A DNA stretch of 64,000 bases, from the NCBI GenBank assembly GCA_019671135.1, contig JAHRHY010000008.1, forward strand, positions 992,001-1,056,000, given 5' to 3'. The stretch is from Linnemannia hyalina. Its lineage: Eukaryota > Mortierellomycota > Mortierellomycetes > Mortierellales > Mortierellaceae. The notes beneath the pieces were generated by a model that saw nothing but the letters and a program-made list of their open reading frames with translations, did no database searches and was not told the DNA's origin. Made by a program: the position numbers and the translations under genes. Shown piece by piece: positions 9,598-20,633 of the stretch (its first letter is position 1; every line of letters begins with the position of its first letter).

Positions 9598-12500
9598 CTA
9601 GGAGAACAGGTGCGGAGAAGCAAGAGAAAAGACCTTGTCTAGAATAGCACCACGGCGTCGTTCAACCATTCGAACATCATCCTCATCCCTTTCACCTTGC
9701 TGAGTCTGCAAATACCCCTCCCCTGCAGCATCAAGCAACAAAATCTCCTCCAACCCCACGGCAACACCCTTCATATCCACCTCCGTCCAGCAACTACGCT
9801 CAAACGTCGGCGCAGGAAACCCATAAGCCCCATTCAAGGTCGTCCGCATATGGATCCCATTCCACACCACCACATTCTCAACCTCCCTTGTCACCGAATG
9901 GCCCACTCGAAAGAACTGGCCATAATAAAACGCACAGATCAGGCGGATCATGAGGAGGGGGCCTAGTCTTGCAGAGAAGGGGATGATTGCGTGGCGCCAT
10001 TCTTCCTTGATGGTGATGGTCGCGGTGACCCGGGGATCGTTTTCGTGGGGGACGGTGATGGTGTGTTCGGGGATGTAGAAGAAGATGAAGTAGCAGCAGA
10101 GGCGGGGGTCGAACGTGTAGGACATTGTCGCGTTCGGCATTGGGCCCAGCTTCATTGCTCCTCTGATATTAGTACCCGACGACGATAGCGGCGATGACGA
10201 GTAGGCTCTTGTAGATCGACGACTGTCGACGGCAACAGGATGATCGACACTGATGCACGGAGTGTTGCAAGAAGGGCACTTGAGGAGAGTTTCCTTGCCC
10301 AAGAACCAGGTCTTGATACACCCCTCATGAAAGCAATGACAACATTTGTGTAGCTGCACAACCCTCCTATCCGCATCCCGGGGTAACCTCATAGAGCGGC
10401 GCTGGTTTCTGCCGACAGTGAGGAGCGGATCCGTGCAGATCGGACACGTCTCGGTTGCAAACCTCCATTGGTGGGACGCGTTGTTGACTGCGAGGAGAGG
10501 AGTGCCTGGGGGTAGTTTGAGGAGGAGACTGTCGAGCATGTTGCCCCCCAGTTTATCAATCTCGGCTTGTCTCTGATCGCGGTTGAAAACCACGGTCCCG
10601 GACCGACTGGAGATTCCTCGGATGGCTGGCTGGATCCATGGGTCGATCATATCCCACACAGTAGTCGTCCTTGTCGTTGGATGTGCTTTGTTGAAAATCC
10701 ACTCGATATAATCTACCAAGTGGCAGAACGGGCGCGCCGGAATTCGAGTACGAGGATTCACTGGCCAGAACTGAGGAGCAGGCATCTGTGTCTGAAAGAC
10801 GGCCATGGGGACAATATCCCACCAGCGGAAGTGCGGGCATCGTGACACAGTCGATGACGAAGACGACGACAAGGCCTGAGGCCGAAAGATGTCCATGAAT
10901 GGGTCTTTGATATGGCTTAGCAGATCCATCATGCTGATGGTGCTCTTGGCTGCCGTCAGGAGAGGCTTGAAGTCATCGGCCGAGGTTTTCAGGGCGTAAG
11001 CATAGTTTGTCACAGTGACCTCGATCGCGATCTGGTGTCGGTAGCAGAGATCCCGAAGGATGAGATCATGGTTGACCCACTTCAGGACTTGTTGCTGCTC
11101 CTGCGGCTGGGGTTGTCGTTGTGGCTGTTGCTGCTTTGGTTGAGAGGAGTTGGAGCACTGAAGCTGCTGCAGGGTTTCGGCAACGGATGCTCTATGCATC
11201 AGAAATGCATTCTCCAAATCCTCATTAAACGTGTATCCAAGATGGATCACTTGCTTGGCAGCAAACGCCCCCTGGGTAGCCATTTCCCTCTCTAAATCCA
11301 ACTCCTCGGCTGCCATTCGCTTCCTGTCGGCTGCCTCCAGCTCTGCAAGCTGTCTGTGTTCTCCAGCAGCCATGAGTCCCAGAGCGACCTGCTCTGGCGT
11401 CCAGGTAGTACCTGAATCGGCAATGATCGCATCCGCGTGCTTGACCTCCATGGCCAGTATCAGTTGGTTGCATCGACTCATCATTACATCGTCCCAGTGC
11501 CAGTTTCCGAGCGGGTAGAGCTTGTTGTATTTCTCGGTAAAGGACTCCCTGATCGTATTTCTCGCCATCTCCAGCTCAGAAATGTCCCACTCCCACCGCT
11601 CCAGCAGCAGCTCAAAATGTGGGATCTGCTGAAGTGGAGCATTGATCGCCTGGGCCTGAGTTTTGCGAAGCTCTTCAATAGACCGATGCTTCTCCTTCTG
11701 TCGGTCTCCAACTTCTTTCAAGGTCGCAGCCGTCTTCTTCAACATCACCAGTGTCTCCTGCGAAAGACAGATCGGACCATTGAGGAGATGAGATGGACAG
11801 GAGACGATCCAGTGCATGTCGGTGGGCGTTGCTGGGAACTGAAAATTCTGAAGGAGTTGGACGCGTCGTGTGCCTGCGAAGAAGATTCGGACACGACAGG
11901 GGCCAGGGGGAGTGTTCAGGAGCGACTCAAGTACCAGGGCCATTTCTGGGTCGGGCTTGTACCATTCTGTCAGCAGTGGATGTTCACTCTTGGTGTCGAA
12001 CGCGTCTGGATTGATATACTCGCCGTCGGCAGGAGTAGACGGTGCTGTTGCCGGTGGTGCAGTGACAAAGGACAAGACAGGGACCAGGATGTTGGTGTGG
12101 TTAAGGCTCAAAGAGCCGAGATCACCCTTGGAGAGTCGATAGTAGCTGGCCGGATCGTTTGTCGCCTTGAAGTGAATCACAGCCAGGGGAAGGATCTGCG
12201 CCTTGTCATACCTATCAATAGGATATGGAGTTAGTGAGTTCACATCTGTCATTTGCAGCCATGCTGCTGTGCACAAGCCTTGATATTCAACCACTAAACA
12301 AACAAAACAAATCAAAAAAAACTTACACGATCCATTCCTTCCAAAAATCAGTCTCAACCGCAGAATCAAAACCGTCAGGCAAGAAAAAGCTGTCCGACTT
12401 CAACACCCTCGCCTTTCGGTCCTCAGGCTCGACCAGAACCCGACCCAATAGAACCGCACAGACAAGTACAGCATACTCCTGCTCAATCTCTGTTTGCCGG

Positions 12501-13078
12501 TCAACGTACTGCATACACTTTTCGATCGAGTCTGAGAAGTAACACCCCGCACCGTAGTTCCGTCGATGGCTCAGGCGTGGGTCGAGGCCGTTGGTCAAGA
12601 TCGAGGGGAGGTTGGCTTTGCGTGTTCCGTGGAAGAGTAACTCATCCTTGAACAACAGTTTGGCCTCCATGGAGTGCGATGGTAGGGTAGTGCTCAAGAT
12701 GTCGCTAGCCGGGATGGCACCGGTACTGGCAAAGGCACTGGCACTGGTGCAGGTGACGGCGCCGCCGTTTATCATCATATTGTCGATGGCGGCGCAGAAG
12801 GCCAGCTGTTTTTCGTATTCGCGTCGTCGGCGAAGACGCTTTTCGATCTGGTATCGGTTCCAGGTGACGGTGTTGCTCAGAATCTGGATGCGTTGGATCG
12901 CGAAATCTGTAGGGCAGCGGGTGTGATTGAAGAAGTCGCTGCATAGAGTGTCGTAGAGGGTGGGGAGGGTGGGTCGAGAGAGATCGATGAAGGTTGGTGG
13001 TGCGGCTGGCGAGGTGTCGAAGAGGGGGATGAACTGGTCCGAGTACTCGGCCGTCTCTTTACTCTTCTTGAGCGCCAT
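9598..13078 (-). CDS. PARP - RING-H2 - Deltex C-terminal (DTC) fusion protein
   Basis: Two exons, 12327-13078 and 9598-12211, 1121 residues. Residues ~40-280 are a PARP catalytic domain: an N-terminal helix with TWNRYQIEKRLRRR, then FHGT (~150), YGAGCYFSDS and KEWIVYDKAQ, so His, Tyr and Glu of the H-Y-E triad are all in place. Residues ~300-835 are mostly helical and Gln-rich with a charged coiled-coil-like stretch; I recognise no domain there. Residues ~840-900 are a RING-H2 finger (CPIC ... CCHCFHEGC ... CPSC). Residues ~930-1090 match the Deltex C-terminal domain: a linker with MPNATMSY, then AFYYGQFFRVGHSVT, VVVWNGIHMRT and AYGFPAP. In animals the RING-DTC pair binds E2~ubiquitin and NAD+ and ADP-ribosylates ubiquitin. 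The predicted role is coupled ubiquitin ligase and ADP-ribosyltransferase. It shares a 391-base divergent promoter region with KXD1. Confidence 0.85.
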
Positions 13079-13083
13079 TGTCC

Positions 13084-13115
<32 letters not shown>

Positions 13116-13469
13116 TTTTTTTTTAGGTGGAAAGAGAGAAGGGAGGAATGAATGAGGAGAGAGTGTGAGTGTAGATATTTGAGAGAATGGGTAGAAATGG
13201 GCGGTCGCGGTAAAGGAACGACGCGTCTGCTTCCTAATGCCTGCTGTGCCTGTGCTTGAAACAGTTGCCACAATACCGCCTTTGTTTTTTTCATTTCCAT
13301 TTCCTACTGACAAGTGACCACCCTTTGCTTCTGCACCCAGTCTCTTCTCTCCGCCTTCATCTTCACCCTCACCTCGACCTCACCCCATCCACCTTTATTC
13401 GTCTCATTCCACACAAGCCTTTTTATTCACACTCTCCTCCACTCCTACTCTCCACACATCACACCAAGA
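13079..13469. promoter_or_regulatory. divergent promoter region, PARP-DTC fusion / KXD1
   Basis: 391 bases separate the two start codons. On the minus strand the bases just before the PARP start are almost pure A (plus-strand T runs at 13083-13106 and 13113-13122), giving an A-rich leader. The KXD1 side is CT-rich. No TATA box is obvious. Confidence 0.45.
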
Positions 13470-14159
13470 ATGGACGCATCTCATGTCTTTGCAGCACAAA
13501 TCCTCGACACCCTTCCCGAACCAGAAATCGCAGAGATTCAACGCCGCCAAGCGCACATGTAACAACCACAACAGCAAAACATCGCATCCACCTTTCACCC
13601 CTTCCTTGCTCTCTTGGAACAAAGGAACAACTGACAAAGAACTGACTGACAAAAAAAACACAAACCGCCTTTTTTCCTTAACACACACTTTTTGCTGTCG
13701 GGGGTGGGGGGAACATGCGATATGATATGATTAGGAGCGCGTCACTACAAAAGGCAAGCTCGTCACTCTCGGCCCTAAACGAGTTCTCGGCCGTCAAGTG
13801 GGCAGACCTCCACCCAAAGTTCGAAGCGCATACAAAACTCATTAAGGAACTCCAATCCGACCTCGACTACGTCTTTCGCAAAATACGGTAACTTATTCGC
13901 CTCCTCTTCCCGTTTCGTTCGATTTGGCCATTTTCCCTTGCGTCTGGGTGGAGGGTTTTTTGAGCACCAAAGTTCTGCAGATTTTCGTCCCTGACATTGG
14001 ACTTCTATTCAAAATGAAAACAGAACTATCAAGGCAAAGTTGAACCTGCCCAACATGGACGACGAGGAGGAGGACGAGGAGGATGAGGGTAACGGTGACG
14101 ATGGAGGCGCTCAAGTCAAGACAGCAGAAGAACAGGCTAACGCCTCTTTACCTAGCTGA
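13470..14159 (+). CDS. KXD1: KxDL-motif protein, BORC/BLOC-1 subunit
   Basis: Three exons: 13470-13558, 13735-13887 and 14024-14159; 125 residues, all junctions GT-AG and in frame. The central part (ALNEFSAVKWADLHPKFEAH, then TKLIKELQSDLDYVFRKIR and TIKAKL) is the conserved KxDL family helix; here the K-x-D-L core reads KELQSDL. The C-terminus is an acidic Asp/Glu tail. The family works in BLOC-1 in yeast and in BORC in animals, which links lysosomes to Arl8 and kinesin, so a vacuole/endosome positioning role is expected. It lies head to head with the PARP fusion and tail to tail with AUR1. Short exons make it easy to miss. Confidence 0.8.
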
Positions 14160-14173
14160 TCCACTTGCACCTC

Positions 14174-14179
14174 AATAAA
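14174..14179 (+). terminator. polyadenylation signal AATAAA for KXD1
   Basis: Canonical hexamer 15 bases after the KXD1 stop codon, followed by an A-rich stretch, in the 217-base convergent gap with AUR1. Confidence 0.5.
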
Positions 14180-14376
14180 AAAACAACAATAACATCAATG
14201 AAAAGGATACCATTCAATGCTGAAGTAGTAGTAGATGGCGCAATACAAGTTTTTTGTTCTTTTTGATTTTGATAAGTGTAGGATAGGATAAATTAGGTGG
14301 CGACTATGATACAATAGAATGGGTAGATAGAGTAGGGTAATGTAGAGTAAAGAGTGGAGAGAGGAACCAAAGTCAC

Positions 14377-16890
14377 TTAGAACGCGGCTCCAGAACGATG
14401 GTTCGTTGAGGTGCGGGGAGACTGGGCTGGCGTGCTTTTGGGAGATCCCCTAGGTGAAGTTCGTGAAGAGTTGATTGTCGTTAAGACCTCGACCCACGAT
14501 TCGTATCCCTGCCATCCGCCCCAGGACTGTCGATTGATGTTCTTTTGTAGTACTGCTGCGGATGAGCGCTTTTTCCTTTGCGACCAAGATGACACCGTTG
14601 CAGAAGATGAGGTCGAGGATGTTGAGGAGTGGTCACTGCCGGTTGGTGATGATGGCTCCGAATGGACTTGACGTGCCTCGGTGATATCCAGCTCAGACAG
14701 GGCTGGTATAGTCACGACCACGCTGCTCATTTCAATCGTATCCACCTGCATGCTGTATCCATGTGCAAAGGAGCCAGTTCCATGATGGTCAGAAGACGAC
14801 GAAGAAGATGAGGATGACGAGTACTCAAAGACATCCCTTTCTTCCGAGAGTGGGCCAAGTTGCCATGCAGCCACGTCCTTGTTCCTGCTAAGCATGCTGT
14901 TTCTCTTGCTGTTCCAGCGGACATCGTTGACATTATTCTCCTGGACATTGCCACCCTCGTTCTCCTCCTCATCCTCGTCTCCTTGGTCCATCTCGGGGTG
15001 GTCCTGCAAAAATGTCTGTTTCTCCTGAGGATGGACGGCGTCAGCGTCGTACGTGCTTCCCTTCCCCTTCTCCTGTCTTTCCAGATCAAACGTCGTCATG
15101 GGCATCAGCGTGGGCAAGAAATAAGATCCAAGCCAAAAGGCGACTACGGCATATGCTCCTCCTCCGACAAGATCAACGACGTAGTGGTGTCCGAGATACA
15201 TGGTCGCCCACCAGATCCAAAAGACGTAGAGGACGGTAAAGGGGATGGCACGAGGGCCAAAGATGTAGACGAGGAAGAAGCCCAATTGCCAAGCGTGGGC
15301 CGAGTGCAGCGAGGGGAATGCGCCAAAGACGAGGGGTGAGGCAGTGAAAGTGGCCTTGTACATATTGACGCCCAGGATGTCGTCCACGCGTGCCAATCCA
15401 CCAGGGTCGCCAGGCATCGAATAGGTTGCTGGCTCAAAACCTCCATACTTTGTCTCGTACCCTAAAAAATAATAATGCAAAAGATGGGTCAGTTGTCGGG
15501 TCAATTGAACTTGTAGTTGGAAGAAAGGAAATATGAGCAGGGGATGCATGCTTTCCAAAAGGAGATTAATGCGCTGGTGGACCCCTGGACCTGGATGAGA
15601 GAGAAGACGAAAGGGCTGAGAGCACAGAAGACGAGAAACAACTATATTCCGGGATTGTGACCCTTGTCCACTCCATCCACTCGCTTACTCTTTCATAAAT
15701 TCACCCATAATGTGCAGAATGGACAATCGTATCGAAAATTGCAACAGCTTTTGCTGCTACTTGCTTGCTGTTGAGCCCATTCATTCATTCGTTTTCTCCA
15801 TTCAAATAATGAACCTGACCAGGCCCGTTAAAGATCCTCAGTTAACAACAATGTAAAACGAGAGGGGTGACAACGACATGTATTCCATAAAACACAGAGG
15901 CGTCAAAGGGAAAGAGAACAAGTGGGCGAAGAGGATGGTGCGGCGAGCAATGATAAAAAGAAGGATGAAAAGAGAAACGAAAAAAGAAAAGAAAAGAGAG
16001 AAAGAAAGAGCCAAAAGCAAACAAACGAAAAACAGACAAATGCGCCGAAGAGTGACAAAAGGAAAAACTTCCAACAGACGACGGACCATGTCCCGGGCGG
16101 CTATGCATACAAAAATCTATTTCCATCGCACATCTGTTGCTTCGATTTTCCTTTTTCTTTTCTTTCTTCGTTTTCTATCCTTCCTTCTTGTGTTCCTCAC
16201 TTTCTTTGTTCCTTTCTTCAATAGTACGAAAAGAAAGGCAATGGAGGGCAAAAAAGAGAGAGACATAGAGAGAGAGACATAGCACTTACATGGAGGGGCA
16301 CAGGGGAAGAAGATCTGGGTGAGGACACCAACCACATTCATGTAGCCAAAGGTCCTTGCAAAGACAGGGAGGGTGCCTGGAGGACCAAAGCAAACAATCA
16401 GGATGGCAGTGACAATGGGCAACACATAGTGAAGAATACCGTACGGGATCCAGGCAAGGATATCCTTGAAGGGAGTTGTTGCCTGGGCGAGCATCTCCGA
16501 GATGCTTCCGCCGTAGAGGATGTTTTCGAGAGCAGGGAGGACCGAAGTAAAGATGTGTGGCCTCCAGTTGGAGGGGATGAAACGGCAGCAATAGAAGAGG
16601 ATCAGCCAGGAGGCCGGGGCAAAGAACGGTAGCATAAACAAGCGTGTCCTGCGAGGGATCAAGAGGGCGATGACAGCAAGGGCGATGGGTAGTTTGAACC
16701 AGAGGGGGTTGTCCATGATCCAGAAGCAGAAGGAGAAGAGGACAAAGAGGAACAGGTACTGGAGGTCATAGAGGGTGTAGTAGTGTTGCTGGAGTGGGCG
16801 GAGTGTGGATGCCAGGCCGGATTTGACAGCCCTGTGGACCCTGCGGAACCGCCCTCGGGGAATAGGTGTAGGTGGACTCGGCACCGCCAT
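14377..16890 (-). CDS. AUR1: inositol phosphorylceramide synthase catalytic subunit
   Basis: Exons 16290-16890 and 14377-15461, 561 residues. Multiple hydrophobic segments fill residues ~40-325. The junction recreates the family block FFPCAPPWYE. Conserved lipid-phosphatase-like motifs are GAFPSLHSAH (residues ~247-256) and GHHYVVDLVGG (~291-301), giving the His-His-Asp catalytic set that moves phosphoinositol from phosphatidylinositol to ceramide in the Golgi. This enzyme is the aureobasidin A target in yeast. The ~235 residues after the last membrane segment are hydrophilic, Ser- and Glu/Asp-rich, making the protein much longer than the ~400-residue yeast enzyme. The single intron is 828 bases, long for this window, and purine-rich. 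Confidence 0.93.
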
Positions 16891-19800
16891 TGTCTCTTAT
16901 ATTGTTGTTGTTGGATGAATGTTGATTAGGTGTTGTATGGGTATAGGTGGTGGTGGTAGCGTGGTATCCAGAGAAGTTGATAGAGATAATAACAAGCTGG
17001 TTGGTGTGCTGCTGTTGCGAGAGAGTTTCGCCCAAAAGATCGCCCTACAGAGAGACAAAGAACACGTTGTGGTGTCGAGTGTCGGGGCTGTGCAGTGACG
17101 GGAGGGGAAGGAAGATGGGCAGGTCGATGGAGGGATTGAAGGAAGTGTGAAGAGAGAGTTGTGGATGGGCAGTGAATGAGGACGTGGGTGGAAGTGCGAA
17201 AGCGAGGGAAAGTGAATGAGGAGAAGGGAAAGTGAAGAGAGAAAAAGGGAGGGAAAGGGAAAGAGATGGAAAAGAGAGAGAGAGAAAAGAGAGGGAGAGA
17301 AAGAGAGAGAGAGGGAGAAGGAGCGGCGAAGGAGAAGGGGTTGAATACAAGTATAATTGACGAGGAGGATGATGGACGGCAGCGATAAAAGGGCAATTGA
17401 AGTGAAGGGAAGGAAAAAGAGGTGAAGAGGAGAAGGAAGAGGAGAAGGACAAAGAAAAACCCTTTATGTTTGTCGATTCAGGATGATTACAAGGATGATT
17501 ACAGCGACCGAGCATTAGAAAGAAAGTTTTCGCTGAATAACCTCCACGAACTAAAAGTTTCAGAGATATTATTTGCTTGATCGGCTAGGAGACTCGAGTT
17601 GGAAGCATTTCTTCATGTCGAGACCTTCATATTTTGATACAATAACAAGGAACCTTGTTCCCCTTCCCAACAACAAAAACCAGTTCTCCTTTCAACTCTG
17701 CACACGACTCGACCCTTGGTCACACACATACACTTGTAAACACTTGGAGCGACACCCCTTTCTCTCTCCTCTTCCTTCTTAGACATCTAGACATTTTCTC
17801 CCTTGTGTCCATTAAACAGTCTCTTACACCAACAGCAATTTGAAAATACCCCTATGCAATTATCACAACAAGGAAAGGAGGTCCATTGAAACTAAACATG
17901 TCCTCGGTCACCACAGCAATCCTATTCTCAATTCATCAAGCACCATCGATTCATCTAGACTCCTTCTTTTCGCTTCATTTCCTCCAAGTCCCCTGTACCA
18001 AAAGCCCATCCACACCTCTCAAATGGCACTTCATTTCACAGAGAAAAGAAGAAAGCCACAAGAGCTTTGTAATATTGGAATTCGCACTATTGTCCAACAT
18101 CTGCCTATGCAACAGCCTATCCGTGAGAGGTTTCTTTCGCTGTTTTGTTGCTCCGCATACCTTCAGCCTCGCCACCCATTCTCCTTTTTTTTTTATTTAT
18201 TTCTTGCTCGAATCCTGGTAAAAAAGATCACAAAATCGATCATGCAGCTAACTCCTATCACTTTTTTGAGACTGTCGTTTCTCTTTTTTTTTTTTTGTCT
18301 ACTTTCATCATTGGGTAGGATTCTCAACCAGATCCCTGATCGAGATCTACCAAGGAACCGACTGTGCAGCAAATAAAAAAGGTCGTACGCGCGTGCAAGA
18401 GATGAACGCGGGGGGGCTACGTAAGGTTGTTTGGGTTAGCTCCCATGTTGTTGTTTTTTTCCTGTTTGCACAATCCACTGCGCCATGTCTTGGATGCCAA
18501 GTCTAATGACATCAACAAAGAAAAAAAGTTCCTGCTTAAGGTTACAAAGACAAAGAGCGCTAGAGAAAGGAAGAGAAAGGAAGGAAAAGAGTCGGGGTCT
18601 GCGGAACACGAGAGAAGAGACAAAAAAAACTGTAAAAAACTGTAAAAAACTTGCGCGGCATTACATTAGTCCCGAAAAAAAGAATTGCTGGTAAGCGAGT
18701 TAAAAAAACAACAACAAACAACAAACAACACGTATTTGGTCATCAGCAGCAACATGTACCGCGCTATACATCGGGGGTAAAAAAAAACGACAGAAGAAAG
18801 AACAAAAAGGTCCGTGTCAGTGAGATTGACATGGGATTGTAATGGTCGTCTATCCAATTTCGTACGCTGCACTGTAGGTCGACATCCTGCATCGAGGGTT
18901 TGTTGTTGTTTCTGCGTCCGCTCCCTGAGTTAGGACCCCTTCCTTCTTTATTTTCCGTGGACCACTGTTTCTACGCTTGAAGTAAGCACCCCTGTCTTCA
19001 AGAGAGGGGGAGAAAAGGGAGAGAATATCAGGGGAGGAAATGTATTCGTGCAGTTGCAGTTGACAAATGTAAGGAGTGAGGGTGAAGAGGGGCATTGAAA
19101 AAGAAGAAGCCAGCACAGAAGCGGTGAAAAAGTCAGGGACTGAACTGGAAAAGGAGTCAAGTAAGACGCATGCTTCAGCTTGTGTTCGTGTTCGTGTTTG
19201 TGAAGGAAGGGGTGAAGGAAGGAAAAGGGGTTGAGAGCAACTGGGGGATGGTTTACCCTGTGTTGGTGTTGGAACACTTTGTAGCTCACTTGACTAGACT
19301 CCTTCCCCCCCCCCCAAACCCCAATGTTTACCAGTTACACCTCCTCTGTTGTGGTCACTCACTCCTGTGTCTCCCAATGTCCAATGTGGAGATGGACAAC
19401 AATCAACATAACAACTCCTGTTGACTTTGTCAACAAACACAAGCTAATTTCGAAGCGAGCAAGAGAACAAGGTAAAGACATACCCCACACGAGCAAGAAA
19501 ACACCAAACAAGGCCAGCCGAGCCAACAAACAATCGCACGCTCTTCCCAATCAACTCAGACCGCCAAGGTTTATCGCTTCCATTCGTCAACAAACAAAAA
19601 AAAAAAACTCGCCAAATGGCTCCTGGCGAATAACTACCGGATATTTCTTAGTGCCGAGAAGGAATAGGGGGAAAGGAAAGAGAGGTTGAACCCTTTTGCA
19701 GCCACGCTAAACTTTTTTTGCCTCCATCTCTTCTCATTCCATATGGTCTCGGCCGCATCCTTCTTGTGCATGCCCTTGTTTTCACTTCACCATTTCCTCT

Positions 19801-20633
19801 ATCTTTTGTGCAAAATAGCCTCCAAGGTAAACCGGCAAACCCCTTCCTCCTCATCAGCCCCATCCAAGAACCTACATACGTCTTACATTCCATTGTTTCC
19901 TTTTTTCATTTGGCACTCAGAAAAAAATAAATGGAGTGCTAGCCCAGCCCTTCTAGACTCTTCATTTACCAGAGTAAGCGCCATGAAGTTTGATCAACTT
20001 TGATGAAGAGGAAATAAAAACCGGTTGTTTTTGGCAGAACAAACCTGTTCCTTTTGGTGAGGTTGAGAATTCTTTCCTGCCGCATTAACTTACTTTTCAA
20101 AGCTCTCATATTTTTTGAAGGGATGCAAGCAAGAGAAGAAGGCAAGTGAAGGTGATACCAAACCTATTTCTTTCTAGACAAGCAAATGAGGGAGAGAGGG
20201 AGAGAAAGAGGTAGAGAGAGAGAGAGAAAGTGGGGAGAAGGAGGAAGAGAGCCATGCAAGGCTGACCATATGAGTCTTTACCGGAGAGTGTTACAACGAG
20301 AAACAACTTGCCTTTAAAAATTGTTGACCTCTTAATTGACGCGTCGCTCTTTTGTAGAATCACACTTGGATTTTTTTAATTACCATGAAGCGAAAGCGAG
20401 ACACAAGCATCTTACAATAGGATTGTCCACCCATACAAACAAACCAAGGCTACACATTCCATGCAACCAGAAATAGGAGTTTTGACATCGCACTAGTTGG
20501 ATCTAATTCCTAATTCCTTCCACTAGCGTATTGTCACTTCAATGAGGAGACACATCTGTTCTTTTTTGGTATTTTTATTCTTTTGTTGTTTGTTCGCGGT
20601 TGGCAAAAGAGCGCTGAAATAATGAAGCTCTAT
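16891..20633. other. 3.7 kb region without recognised genes
   Basis: The first ~600 bases are purine-rich on + (CT-rich read on -), as expected for the AUR1 leader and promoter. The rest is AT-rich with homopolymers, including a C run near 19306-19316 and repeated CTGTAAAAAA near 18630-18650. ORFs here are low-complexity and lack GC3-biased codon use. Nothing coding is supported. Confidence 0.5.

Noticed and set aside
15878..16282. Lys/Arg-rich ORF antisense to AUR1
   Set aside because: Lies inside the AUR1 intron in purine-rich DNA; its composition (KRE repeats) is an artefact of that.
16926..17515. Two ~156-codon minus-strand ORFs upstream of AUR1
   Set aside because: CT-rich leader DNA giving Ser/Leu/Pro runs in both frames.
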